From Megamerina dolium (Eukaryota > Arthropoda > Insecta > Diptera > Megamerinidae), in contig OY978529.1 in assembly GCA_963854835.1 (NCBI GenBank), positions 46,384,821 through 46,448,820 of the forward strand: a DNA stretch of 64,000 nucleotides, read 5' to 3'. The notes under the pieces are model-generated. The model was not told the DNA's origin. It made no database searches and saw only the letters and a list, made by a program, of their open reading frames with translations. Positions 49,064-60,991 of the stretch are shown piece by piece (within the stretch, counting starts at the first letter, position 1; each line of letters begins with the position of its first letter). Both the position numbers and the translations under genes were made by a program.

Positions 49064-50030
49064 TGAATTTTGCAAATTCTTTCCAATGAAAATATGAGAC
49101 AGTGGCAGCAAAAAACATGATACATAAATAAGAAGCAAACATTTTTTGGCGCAAAATACCATTATCAATTTCTTCTTCTTCATAACGCCTGGTAAAAAAT
49201 GTATATAATGATTGGAGTATTGTTTTTTTTTTTAAATTTAATTTAATTTGTTCTTCTTTTTGCCACCACATTACCGTCACACTCACATGTTCACTCACTC
49301 CAACACACTCACTCACACACTCACTCACTCACACACTCACTCATTCTTCTATCTCTGCCTTATGAAAACAAGAAACGAGCCGTCCTATGCAAGGTAAACA
49401 ACAAACAGGAGTTGGCTTGTCAGGCTTGGCTTGGCTTGGCAGTTGTTGGTAAAAAAAAAAACAAAAAACTGGATCCACCAAAAGAAGAATAACAAAATTC
49501 AAATCTTTAAATATGCATACACTTTAAAATAAAGTAAGCAAAACAACAAATTATAATCAGAAAAAAATATGCGTGAAAGCAAAGGTAAAATATATACGAT
49601 ACCATCTACATAGGAGTAAGGAAGAAGTAAAAGAAGTAGTCAACATCATCATGAACTTCGTCATCTTCAGGTTCAATATAACCATAATTATCTTCATTGT
49701 ATTGTATTGTATTGCGTGTTCTGCATGAGAGACATGCTTTTTGTTTTGTTTTCATGCCAATGTCCTCGAAAGGAAAGGAAAGGCAAACAAAACTAGTAAG
49801 CATACAAAGATCCCGAACTTAGTACGCGATTTTTTTTTTAAATACAGTACATATATACATTTCTGATCATATGAAAAGTTATGTGTGTGTATTTAAATTG
49901 AGTACTTTCAGATTCGATAGTTAAACACGGGATGGCATGATCTGATGGTAGAATTTATTTCGAAATAGTTTCCATTATACTCTACTTACTCTACTCTACC
50001 CTAGTCAAAACCGTGAAACTTTGCATGTAT
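49064..50030. other. Intronic stretch with CACTCA and GGCTT repeats
   Basis: Irregular CACTCACT-rich segment (49276-49345), TTGGC pentamer repeats (49419-49441), a GTATT run (49699-49713) and T/A-runs. No gene recognised. The minus-strand frame 48813-49328 starts inside the CACTCA repeat and is treated as chance. Confidence 0.5.
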
Positions 50031-50033
50031 CTA

Positions 50034-50936
50034 CAGGGTGATTTCTTTGCAACTTCCTTTTTGGCAACACTGTTTTTGGCAGCTCAGCTGTTTTCGTGTA
50101 ACATGTTACTGTCAAACATGTTCAGTTTGGTCTATAATTTAACAATGAATTGACTTACAAACGAACAATGCTGGCAGATTATTGAATTTTATTATCAAAA
50201 TTCATGCTCGGTTAAGAGAATGCATTATTTATTATTTATTTTATTTTTTATCGAAAAATTGTGTTCAGCGACTAAGCTCATTTCTGGTTGAATGGATATG
50301 TGAACAAACAAAATTGCCGTATTTGGTGTGATGAGCAGCCAGAAGCATTGCAAAAATTGCCAATACATCCCGAAAAATACACTGTTTGGTGTGGATTATG
50401 GGCCGGAGGCTTCATTGGATCGTACGGCGAGCGCTACTGTGCGATGATTACAACCCTTTTTTTAGTGCCCAAAATGGAAGAGCTGGATTTGGCTGACATG
50501 TGGTTTCAATAAGACAGTGCCACATGTCACACAGCACGCGAAACAATGGCCTAATTGAGAGGCGATTTCGGTGAACAGTTTATTTCACGTTTGGGGCGGC
50601 CAGATCGTGCGATTTAACGTATTTAGACTATTTTTTGTGGGACTATGTTAAGGCTCATGTCTATATCGACAAGCCCGCAACGGTTGATGCACTGCAAACC
50701 AATATTGAAGAATTTATTTGTGAGATTCCGGCTGATATGTTGGAGAGATTATGCGAAAATTGCACCCAGCGTATGAATCATTTGAGGCGCAACCGCGATC
50801 AACATTTACATAAAATCATCTTTAAACATTGAATGATATAGATGGTTCTATCGACTCAAATAAAGATTTCATACATTTCTCTAAATTTTATGGGTTTTTT
50901 TTTAATCAAAATCGAAGGCTCTTAAAAAATCACATC
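50034..50936 (+). mobile_element. Tc1/mariner-superfamily element D, degraded
   Basis: The left end after TA is CAGGGTGATTTCTTTGCAAC. The right end, read inward from about 50936, is TGTGATTTTTTAAGAGCC, so the ends match only partly, as expected for an old copy. It encloses a broken transposase (below). Length about 900 bp because of an internal deletion. Confidence 0.65.
50140..50832 (+). pseudogene. Transposase of element D, broken
   Basis: N-terminal scrap QIIEFYYQNSCSVKRMH (about 50175-50225). Deletion, then IVFSD followed by a stop, AHFWLNGYVNKQNCRIW (first Asp in IVFSD; 50262-50320), PEALQKLPIHPEKYTVWCGL, MWFQ and a stop, DSATCHTARETMA (second Asp, 50513), then DYVKAHVYIDKPATVDALQT and HLHKIIFKH at the end (50832). 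Several stops and frame changes. This NGYVNKQN-type family is common in insects; I leave the subfamily unnamed. Confidence 0.75.
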
Positions 50937-52870
50937 AAAATCATATGAAACAATAGTCAGGGGTAAAATTTAAATTGAATTTCTATCGATTAGAATTGGG
51001 GAACTTCAATCATTTTAATAAATATCTGAAAAATCCAAATATCATATAATTCTTAATTACATAGTATTAGGCTAGGCTTCTTAAGATGTTAAAGATGAAT
51101 GATAAAATACACCGAAGTAAGTTCGGCATGTAAAAAAACTAGGAAGTGGTACTCATTTTGCCTTCAACGTTTCTTCAAGTTTATCACTTTTGTAAAAAAC
51201 TTTATTAATATTATTAGTAGTAAATTAAAATGAAGAAAATTAAGTGGATATACTTTTAAATCGATTAATGATTAGTGATAATTGTATATTTGTATATATA
51301 TTGCTGTTTTAATTTATTAACTTACGAACTACACGCTGGCAAACTTTACATAATTTGTAGTTACATCACTTCGAGAATGCTGTAGTTGCTACATACCTAA
51401 AAAGGAAAAAGATAATAAAAACGTGGTTATTTATATCTACATATGAAAGAGGAATTTTTTTATTTTTGGATAATAAAATGAAATCGAGCCAAGTGCTAAA
51501 CATACGAATGTATTGTAGTTATATATATGAATATAAAAAAAAATTTCATTCAATCTGGCCTAGCCTACCGTTTAACATAGGCGTATATTTTATACCTTAA
51601 CATACATATAATAATGCGATTCATTACAGTAAGGTGTAATAATCATATTTGCTTTTGTTTTTATTTGAAACATATAAGTTTTATAAAATATAATATTTTA
51701 AAGGGAACTCTTCTAATATCAATTTTTTTCCGAACGAGCGAAGTGAGTGGGGTTATATTAATACCACAATAATATTCAATATCACTACATGCAACTAAAC
51801 AGGGTTGCTGCAATACATTTTGTTTAATATTCAGAGAGAAATTTGAAATTATAGATTGACATCTTAAAAAATCTTAATTGACATCTTAAAACTTTCGTTT
51901 ATATCTAATTATAATTTATAATTATTAAAATATGCTTTAATAATAATGCATTCTTGAGAGAAAAAAAAAAGAAAATAAAAAGTAATAAAAAATAAATAAA
52001 TATTTTAAAAATTACTTATAATTTTAGTAAAATTGATTACTACATTTTATCATTCTATTTAAAATTTCATTTTATTTCAGAAATAGCAGCATTTTCTCAA
52101 TAAATTATTCATTACAGTTTATGGAACGTAAAACGCCAATTCGTAAATCTAGTGTCAATACTAAGCCAACATTTCTGGATAAAAACCTTCGCTTTTATTT
52201 TTAATTTGGAAAACCCTTAGAAACTTGAAACACTCGAAAATTTATGTTGAAAGCAGTACTTTTAATAAATACTTACATGCTTATTTGAGCCCTTTGAAAA
52301 TTGTGCACAAAATCGAAAATAGCTGTGATATTGACGAAAGTATAAGTGCGGAAGTTGCCACCACCAAGTTGCATTATAACATAAAAAGGGCCTAAAATTG
52401 TTTAAGCATTTTTTCATTGCATGAAAACAAGAGATTCCGAATCAGTTGCCCGTTCAAGAATAAAATATTCTTTTTCAATATTTCAATATTTAAATCTTTT
52501 ATGGAGGCGACGTTGATGAGGAATTATGATGCATTATTCTATAAATATCTCTCGAGCTTCCTTCAAGTGGTTACATATAACTGATAAAAATGAATAAACT
52601 TTCGCAAAAAGATTATACCTCGTTGAAAGCACAAAAAAAGCAATTTAGTTTTTTATTGCTTAAGTAGACTTATAACAAGCATTATATCGCTCTCGACGTT
52701 AGTAAAATTCTTGTTAATTTGTGACCTTGTGTTTTTTATTGTATTATTTTGCGAGGTTGCATTTAAAAAGAAAACATATTTTTAGATCTATAGTTTTTAT
52801 TGTCATTTTTATACAGAATCATCCCCAGAATAGTGACTTGCGGGTAAATAATTTGACCCGCTCGAATGCA
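50937..52870. other. AT-rich intronic stretch
   Basis: No gene recognised. A-rich at 51958-52000. Confidence 0.5.
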
Positions 52871-52881
52871 TACCTACGTAT

Positions 52882-53660
52882 TAGGGATATCAACCCCGAC
52901 ACCCAGTCCTTTTTTTAATCCCGAAAATCCCGGGATTACTGAAAACAATCTAATCACAAAGATACCCCTTTTAAGGTCAAAACAAGTATTTTTTGTGACA
53001 ATGGTTGCGATTTAGGCATTTGAAAGATCTTTTTGATAAAACAGCAGGCAGCCAAATTTTTAGAGTACGGAGAAAAATTATATCCGAATAGAAGTTCAGT
53101 TACAATATTTATTGGGTGCAAAATCTTAAAAATTCGGACTTTTAATCAAAAATTCATATCTATTTGAAGCGCTCTTTACATTGTAAAATTATTCAAAGTA
53201 TGCTCCATCAGAAGCTATGACATTTGCCCATATTTCAGGCAATTTGCTGATTCCATCTCTAAAGAAGTGATTGTCATGGCGCTGCAATACTTTCCAGTTA
53301 TGTTCTTCAAAATAGTTTTTCTGGTCGTTTTTCTTCAATATCTCGCTTCAAACGTAATAGTTGTCGTGTGTAAGTATTGACATCGGCAGTAATAGTCTCA
53401 GACGGTTCAGACTTATGATACACCTTTCATATCCCACAAAGTGCAGAGCATAACCACAGCAGATAAGTCAGCAACTATGCTTTGCACATGACCTCCAATT
53501 GATGTTTTACATAAAATGAAAACAACAACAACAACAACTTAGAACAAAATTACAAAATAAAAACTGCCTGAATATCGAACCGATCCCGGGATCCCGAAAT
53601 TCTATTTTCAGAACCCGAAAATACCGAGATTGGCAAAATACCCAAAAATGGACATCCCTA
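52882..53660. mobile_element. hAT-like non-autonomous element with a nested mariner remnant
   Basis: Ends TAGGGATATC and, inverted, TAGGGATGTC, flanked by 8-bp near-duplications CTACGTAT (52874-52881) and GTACGTAT (53661-53668). Both subterminal regions carry a CCCGAAAAT...CCCGGGAT motif (52919-52937 and, inverted, 53583-53625). No hAT transposase frame is present. Most of the interior (about 53110-53470) is mariner-derived. Confidence 0.7.
53110..53470 (-). pseudogene. Mariner E 3' part nested in the hAT-like element
   Basis: The minus strand gives LCTLWDMKGVS, then ETITADVNTYTRQLLRLKRD with IEEKRPEK, and after a deletion NHFFRDGISKLPEIWANVIA and SDGAYFE with a stop. This is the standard C-terminal layout of mariner transposases. 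A mariner-like end TTGGGTGCAAAATCTTAAAA sits at 53117. The catalytic second and third Asp segments are deleted. Confidence 0.75.
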
Positions 53661-53668
53661 GTACGTAT

Positions 53669-56065
53669 ATATATCACATTTATCACATATTTATTTACAT
53701 ACTTCTATGCCTATGACGATGAAACATATACATATACAAATTCAGTAAAATTGTAATTACAACAACTATACATTTATAAATAATTTCCAAGAATCTATTG
53801 CGGAACATTTTATTTGATTAATGCTCTTCTGCTAGTCCAATAGAACAATAAGTACTACAAAAAAAATAAATAAATACAACAAAAAAACCGCCGATGATGA
53901 AGATGGTTTTGTAATTGCCTATTGAATTATGTTTCATCAGAATAAAAATATGAGAAAAAGGAACTTTGCTTCATTTGAAATAATAAATAGATAGGATTGT
54001 TGTCCATACATATTTTTTTTTGTTCTATTTTACGTGATTATTGTAGGCAGTTTTTTCGTTCAAGACAAAAACAAGATAAAACAAACAAAAAAAATAAAAA
54101 TAAAAAATAAAAAATAATAAATTCTTGGAAGGATATGCTCATATGTTATATTATTATTATTACTAGAAGTATGTATGTTGTTTGTGTGTCATGCTTGAGA
54201 TTGAACTAGGGATAAATTCTGAAAAAAAACAGGAAATTCTTAGATTTGGAAGCTTGAATAGTGTATTTTGTTTATATACGTACGTACAAACTCTCAAATA
54301 ATATATTCAATCTAAAATTTAACCGTTTTTATTTGAATTCCTTGAATATCTACTAAATCTACCTGAGGCATCAAATTCAATATAGTGGATTTGCTCAATC
54401 TCAATTTTATTGGCAGCTTTAAATTCATTGTAATAAATTAATAGACGACAAAACAAGTTTCTCATAATTATGAGAAATATTTTGGTAGCAAATAAATAAG
54501 CAATCGAATACAGTGTCGTTAATGACCGAAGAATATAAAATGATGTACATAACATATGTAGAACAAATGCTAAACAGGTAGATGCAACGTTAGTAACAGT
54601 AGTTACGTGTACAATTTTAAATATAATATTTTGATATCTTTAAATTTGCGTGCGGATGGCAATTTTTCAAAAGACTGTTGGAGTATGCCCATAACGGTTT
54701 TACTAATGTCTGATATTGCAATACTTTACATTTATGTTCATTTAAGAGTGTGTTCTTCCAGTTCTCTCAGTTTGTGTATAATTTCTGAAATTTTTTCTTT
54801 CTAACCTTCTCACGCATAATGATTATATTTCATTTCGAAAGTTTTATATTTCAAAATAGATAATTTCAGCAGGAGTACTTAAAAAAAAAAATCACAGTCA
54901 CAACAGTTCCTGAATCATGCATTTTTCAACAAAATAAACACTGTCTACTGTGTGTGTGTGTGGTTCAACTCTTGTCTTTTATATGAAGAAGACAAATAGA
55001 ACCGACAACCAATTCTATGTTATTACCACCAACACGAATATAGTTAATATCATTAAAAATAGCAAAAAAAAAAAGTAAGAACAGTAAAAGAATATGCTGT
55101 AAATTAGAAAAAGCACTCAAGCGATAATAAAAATATGAAGAAGATACAAAACAGCAAAAAAAAAAAAAAATCAGCATAGAAAATAAATACAGTCAAGGGA
55201 TAGCGAGGCGTATAAAAACATAATTGACGGTGATGACCACACACATTGCTGCACCATACATACATATATGTCAATAAAAACGATGAAACCAACATATATG
55301 TGTGTATACACTCATACACCCGTCTCTATATCCATATGCATCATACAACAGCAAAAGAATATAAAAAAAAAAGACCGCTAGGCATTATAAACACAAAACA
55401 ACAACGAGAATAAGACTGTTATTGTTGCTGTGTTGGTGCTGCTAACAAATGATGATTGTCAATGATGATGGTGTATGTTGGCGTTTGTGGCGGATGACAT
55501 TGGCATTGTTGCAGCGCGATATGACAGCTAATTAACACATAATCGACAATAGTCGGTATGACATAAAAATGCAACAGCTGTAAAAAAAATTATAAACTTA
55601 GCAATAGCAGCCATGGTAATATTAAAAAAAAAAAAATTCAATGAAATTGAATGATATTGTAATAAAAAATCTACTCACATCCCCACACACTTTATACAAA
55701 AGTAGCATCGCAATTGCTACACTATAACCCGTTATGTTGGCAATCATTCTATCTAGAATTCTATCACTATAATTATCATCATCATCATTTTGATCATCAC
55801 TACTATTTACAATATATATATTATTGTTACATTTTTTAGTCATTATTCTTACTACAACAGTCTCTAAATTTCGATTTTTTGGTTATCACTTAAAGTGATT
55901 ATGGAAGGTACTTGATTTTTACCACTGGCTTCAAATATTTCTACAATAATTTATCATTTTCTTTAAATTCTTAATCATTGTAGGATCATGTTCACGTATA
56001 TTGACATTGCTGAGCGTATTCTGATGGAAAAGTATGTATTGGAGTTGAAAGAAAGTATTGAGCTG
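53669..56065. other. AT-rich intronic stretch
   Basis: No gene recognised. A-rich runs, AAC repeats and a GT run (54951-54961). Confidence 0.5.
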
Positions 56066-56069
56066 CTTC

Positions 56070-56412
56070 AAATTTCTGAATATTTTTCACCTGGCCTTGA
56101 TGATGGCCTAAAATTGGACTGCAGTCTCGTGTCTGTGACGGACAAATCATTTGTTGAATCTCATGTCGCTTTTTCTATGCGGTGCACAAACGAAGTTTAT
56201 GTTTTGGATCATTGTCTTCCAATAGAAGCCAATCACGGTTTCCTGTGCTGTGAAACCTATTCCCGGTGGTTAGTACTGTACGTTGATATAAATTGTACGC
56301 AACGTCGGCAGACAGTATTCTTGTGGATATCTTCAATGTAAACATTATGCTTCTGTGGGTGTTTTACTGTGCGCACCATCGTTCTGTTTGCTGCTATACA
56401 TCAAGTACGAAT
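56070..56412 (-). pseudogene. Tc1-like transposase relic (copy 2)
   Basis: The minus strand reads GNRDWLLLEDNDPKHKLRLC, then TA, a stop and KKRHEI; the SPDCNPIENVW motif is decayed to TRDCSPI. 56340-56412 is the reverse complement of 37925-38000, confirming the same family as copy 1. In this copy EDNDPKH is better preserved, but the DDE Glu is lost. Confidence 0.75.
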
Positions 56413-56577
56413 TTACTGTTGGAAAAATTGCCAATTCGTGCCGGCAGGTGGGTACCGTTCGAAAAAAAAAATCTTTTCTATATTAAATTTTGTTATGCTT
56501 CAGCCGGGGATTGAACCCATGACCTACAGATCAGAAAGGCAACGCACTAATCACTAAGTTACGGCACCCACTCAACT
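56405..56577 (-). mobile_element. tRNA-derived SINE, head half (S6)
   Basis: Reverse orientation: CCGGCAGGTGGGTACCGTTC (56440), GGGGATTGAACCCATGACCT (B box, 56504), CGCACTAATCACTAAGTTAC and the head end at GGCACCCACTC. It directly abuts the Tc1 relic; the tail half is absent here. Confidence 0.8.
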
Positions 56578-56712
56578 TTATAAGGTTACTTAGCATAACT
56601 TTCTAAATATTATCTATTTCGATATCCATTAGTTTGGATCGCTGGCCATACAAATGAAAAAAAAGTATCAAAAGTCCACCCCTAGTTGATAGATTCCCTT
56701 GAAAACTTATTC

Positions 56713-56880
56713 GCCTCGGAAGGCCCTTTGGCCGAGTTTTTCTTCCAGTATTGTTGTGCGTGTTAAATTTTGAACATTATTCGAAGGGATCAATTTACAT
56801 TAGTCGGTTTCGAACGGCAGACTCTTTGTGACATCACTTTTTCTGAGCTTTGTCACAGATGTCTTTTAGAAACCTTTTTT
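56713..56880 (-). mobile_element. tRNA-derived SINE, tail half (S7)
   Basis: Reverse orientation: GAAGGCCCTTTGGCCGAGTT (56718), GTATTGTTGTGCGTGTTAAA (56748), TCGAACGGCAGACTCTTTGT (56811), and TTTCTGAGCTTTGTCACAGA (56848). For a single insertion this half should precede S6 on the plus strand, so S6 and S7 are separate insertions or a rearranged copy. Confidence 0.8.
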
Positions 56881-56914
56881 TGGGAAATGCCAATAATAAA
56901 ATAGGTGAAGCGTT

Positions 56915-57345
56915 GTTTAACAATTGATCGAAAATAACAACGAATTGATGATTGTGAGCGATGTTTGGAGAAATTTTAACGAGATTCAAAGAATTTTTTC
57001 GTCGATTCGTAACCGTTAATGAAACTTGGATCAATCACTATACACCAAATTCAAACCAAGAATTAAACTAATGAATAAAAGGTGAACAGTCAGATCAAAA
57101 AGCTTTGGCTATGGGTTCTTGGGATGCACAGGAAATAATATTAATCGACTGTACGTAAAAAAAGAAAAACAAAAACGAATTGATATTGCTCATCATTATT
57201 GGACCATTTGAATGAAGAATACAAAATAACACTCCATCGTTTAGCACACAAGAAAGTTCTTTTACACCAGATAAGTCATTGCTTAACTATACAAATTATC
57301 GTCGAATTGGTCCCACATCTACCGTAAAAGATTTGGCTCAAACGA
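56915..57345 (+). pseudogene. Irritans-type mariner transposase remnant (F)
   Basis: FKEFFRRFVTVNETWIHHYT (56990-57045) matches the mariner FLRRFVTVDETWIHHYTPE block, with the first catalytic Asp changed to Asn. Then follow MGSWDAQEIILID, LHRLAHKKVLLHQ and later decayed sequence with many stops. No ends identified. Confidence 0.65.
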
Positions 57346-57472
57346 CGACGTTATTGCTGAAAAAGGGGGGGACAACAGATAGGACCTCAAAGAAATTATC
57401 AAAGTGCACACATATTTTTAGAAAACAGTGAAACAGAGATGATAGAAAAAAAAAATGGAAAGAACGGATCAT

Positions 57473-57588
57473 TTAAAGCGGCAATTGATAAGTTGAAACC
57501 TTCCATAAGATATGGTCATCCACCAAGCTTTTAAAGCGGCAATTGATAAGTTGAAACCTTCCATAAGAGATGGTCATCCACCAAGCTT
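57473..57588. repeat. 58-bp tandem duplication
   Basis: Two head-to-tail 58-bp units (57473-57530 and 57531-57588), each starting TTAAAGCGGCAATTGATAAG, with a single mismatch (GATATGG against GAGATGG). Near-identity indicates a recent duplication inside old sequence. Confidence 0.95.
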
Positions 57589-59675
57589 CGTTTTATGGGG
57601 GCTTCAAATATTGAATTGTTCAATTCAATTCAGTCATAATAAATAAAATAGAAATATATCTATGAAATATGTATATACTACCATATTTATTTATGTCAAA
57701 CCCACTGAAAATTGTCACTATATTCGATTTATGGTATTCATACATAGGGAGTACATAGTTGAATACGTGTTTGCATGTAAGAATATGTATATACATTTGT
57801 TGGTAATTATGCTAATTACACGCTTTGCTGTCAATTTAATTTAAATAGTCGTTCAAAAGATATAATATGAAATAAAAACCAATAACAATCATAAAATATG
57901 AATTTCATATTAGGAAAATATGGATTTGAAGTGTGTGTGTGTGTAAATTTCTGGGCGGCTGACTGGCTGATATGTTACAAGTGGGCGAACGAATGAACGA
58001 GCAATGAATGAATCGATATTGGAATGATGTGAATTGTGATGATAAATAATATAGTTTAGTATATGTTTAGATTATTGGCATAATATTGAAAATACTTGAA
58101 TTTATAGACGTAGACATATTAATAAAAATAAAATAATGTAATAATGATTTTTACGTCGAAGTAATAAATGCGTGTGCGTGTGTTGGGAGGTTTTGTTTAT
58201 TTTGAACGTTGTTTATTTATTTATTTGTTTTTTTTTTTTTTGCTTTTATGTCGCAAAGTTAACACTAACAACTAAATATGTGTAGATACCAATTTATGTA
58301 GTATCAATAATATCAATAATAGAAGTTATATAGTGATATTTGCTGTTATAGTTGTTGCAGCGGAAAAAGGTGTCATCATCATCATCATTATCATCATAGC
58401 ATCACATAATAATAGATATGTATATCTAAGCTATCAGGTGTGAGTGTGTAAATTATATGTATGTATGGATGGGATCAACCCACATGCACAAATATGATAT
58501 TTATTATTTAAGACGATTATCATATAATGATGACTGTGATGATGATGATGATAAATAAATATATTAATTTTATATCTTATATTTTTTTTTTAGCTATAGC
58601 AGATATTGCTGTTGTTGTCGTGATAATATCAAAACGATAAAAGATTAATTAGGTTTTTGTTGACATATTTATTGGATGATGTGAACACAGTGTTGCTTCA
58701 AACATCACGTGCTTTTGGGCAATACGAAATCGTTGATGATTTTTATTTTTAAATGGCCTGCTATGATAAAAATATTATATTATCAGACTTTAGAAAATTT
58801 TGTGCGCTTATTCTTACATGTATTTTCTATGAATTTTCAAAAAAAAAGACAAATTATTTAATTATTTATATCTGCACCAAATATTAACCGTTAACATTTT
58901 AAGGTGAAGCCATTAAATCGTATTTCAAAATTTAAGATATTAAAAATACCTACTCAAATTATTTGAACTCTGTTGGAGAGCTTATTGTTGTTGTTGATAT
59001 ATTTATAAATTTCATTGAATCCATATCGATGTGTTCAATTCATATTGGAATCCACTATTCGGTCTACATTTGCATAGTACAATACAATTCATGTTATACT
59101 ATCGTCATGTCATCTCGCCAATAACATTGTAAGATTTATGATAAACAACAACAACAACAAATCAACAATAACATAGCTGCTGATATAAAGCATAGTTGTT
59201 GCTGTTCTTTCTGTTGAAAAGCAAAAGTTTGAAAATTATTAAATAATCTTACTTAATCTCATTTTTTATTTTTTTCTACTCCTCCAACTGTTGTCCGATG
59301 ATTATCGACTATAATTTATATGATTTCCGATCAATATGAGCTTACATTCTGCGTGTGATGAATGCATATATGTGTGTGTGTGTGTGTATGTATATGCAGA
59401 TTGTATGTTACATCCCAATGAACTTGTGTATATACTATATACAGAGAGATGTAGGCAGTTTCATTCCATCTTCATTATCAATGCAATTCCCGGGTCTTAA
59501 ATGCTGTCGAACCAATTCTGGGTTTATTACAATTGCAAGCATATTAATATGACCAATTTTACAAAATAATTTGAGTACAAAATTAATCACCGAATTTGTG
59601 AAAAACCTTACGATTTGCTTAAAATTCTTTTAATTGTGTTTTTCGTTGGTCAATATAGTATGTATTTTAACAATG
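57589..59675. other. AT-rich intronic stretch with microsatellites
   Basis: No gene recognised. T-run at 58228-58240, CAT/ATC and GAT runs (58375-58400, 58533-58552), GT run (59371-59388). Confidence 0.5.
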
Positions 59676-59679
59676 CTCC

Positions 59680-60016
59680 ATATTTTATAGTTTTTCTTTG
59701 ATAAAGACGAAAACGCAAGCCAGAGGGTTGAACATGTGTTTATAGTGTTTATGGTCCTGATACTGTATCAGCCAATCATGTGCTATTTTGGCTGTGTCGA
59801 TTCCGTTCCGGTAATATTGATGTCAAAGATGCACCACGCTCTGGATGGCCAATTGTCGAAAATATCGATAAAAATAATGGAAATCGTCGAGTCTGACCGT
59901 CATGTAAGCACTGTTTCTATTGCCTAGGAGCGGGATATTGCACAAAAAAACCCCTTGGAACCATTTAAATAAATAAAACCTTCAATTTCATGCAAAAAGA
60001 ATGGATTTCCTAAGTA
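59680..60016 (+). mobile_element. Mariner B4, truncated and internally deleted
   Basis: Starts inside the transposase N-terminus (FFDKDENASQ, about 59693), passes CVDSVPVILMSKMHHAL and KIMEIVESDRHVSTVSIA. It then goes from the NHLNK codons straight into AATAAAACCTTCAATTT and the right end (GAATGGATTTCCT). The internal junction is the same as in B1. The left end is lost. Confidence 0.85.
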
Positions 60017-60800
60017 ATTGTAAATTAAATATTATTATATATCGTCATCATTCTATTTTCAGACATTTAAGACGAATATTTACTTAGTGGATTGTATGTG
60101 GTTGTAATAGTGGATTATTAAAAAGAAAATTTTCTTTTTAACTTATTACAATTTGATTGAAATGTTTCTTTGAAATTCTATAATTTCGATACTCATCAAG
60201 GGGATCTCGAAGAATTCGATGTGGCATCCCTAATATGCGTACAAACATTTCCAAGTGTATATAATTAACATAAAATTGAATATATAATTTTTATCAAGTC
60301 ATTCGTACAAGCATGCTAATATAGATATACATATACGTTGTTGTTGTTGTTGTTAATACTATAGCTCATATATAAATATTGTACATACATCACATAAAAA
60401 AAAAAAACGGTGTAAATTATTACTTTTGATTTCGATATAAATTGAATGAAATTAGATTTGAATCTCAAACCAACGCAATGCATTGCAGTTCAACGAAACA
60501 AAATGCATCATCATTGTGTTCATCGGATGAAGAGAACATTCATACTCATAATGCATTTGTGTTTTGAACTTATTATAATTATTATTCTATTATTATTATC
60601 ATACATACTATAGACGTGAGTGGGTTTGGGTGGCAATATTCAAATGATTGAACGAATGATATAGATGAGTACATGCGTATGTAGAGCAAAATTATAACGT
60701 GTAAATTATTAGATTAAACTTAAAGCGTCAACCTCAAATTATTCGAAATTATTCATATTTTTACGAAAATCATATTAAATCATTACTGTGTAAAATAACA
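60017..60800. other. AT-rich intronic stretch
   Basis: No gene recognised. TTG run at 60340-60352. Confidence 0.5.
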
Positions 60801-60806
60801 CAGGTT

Positions 60807-60971
60807 TCAGTTGTTCAGTTTATGCAATTTGGCAGCGGCACAATTTTTTTTCCTAGTAAAATCGAGATTTGTCTTCTTCAATTTCATATCGAATCGGTCT
60901 AATAATTCACTGGAGTACTGTCCCGTTGTCGTTCTTCTTTTCTCCATAGGGGTACCTTGGACAGCATCCAT
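60807..60971 (-). CDS. Small open frame of 54 residues, possible exon (doubtful)
   Basis: MDAVQGTPMEKRRTTTGQYS, then SELLDRFDMKLKKTNLDFTR, then a short basic end and a stop. Composition is protein-like, with mixed codon usage and no simple repeat. TTTTTATTTGGCAG at about 61000 is a plausible splice acceptor upstream on the same strand, keeping the frame open. It is on the strand of the large exon, so it could be an exon of that gene or of an isoform, a nested gene, or chance. No family recognised. Confidence 0.3.
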   Translation of the reverse strand: MDAVQGTPMEKRRTTTGQYSSELLDRFDMKLKKTNLDFTRKKNCAAAKLHKLNN

Positions 60972-60991
60972 GTCACTTTTTTTCTTCAATA

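Noticed and set aside
48813..49328. 171-residue minus-strand frame
   Set aside because: It starts within a CACTCA simple repeat, crosses A/T runs and shows no domain; the plus-strand reading of part of the interval is more protein-like.
51730..51775. GAGCGAAGTGAGTGGGG motif as a regulatory site
   Set aside because: Short, single occurrence, no context to support a function.
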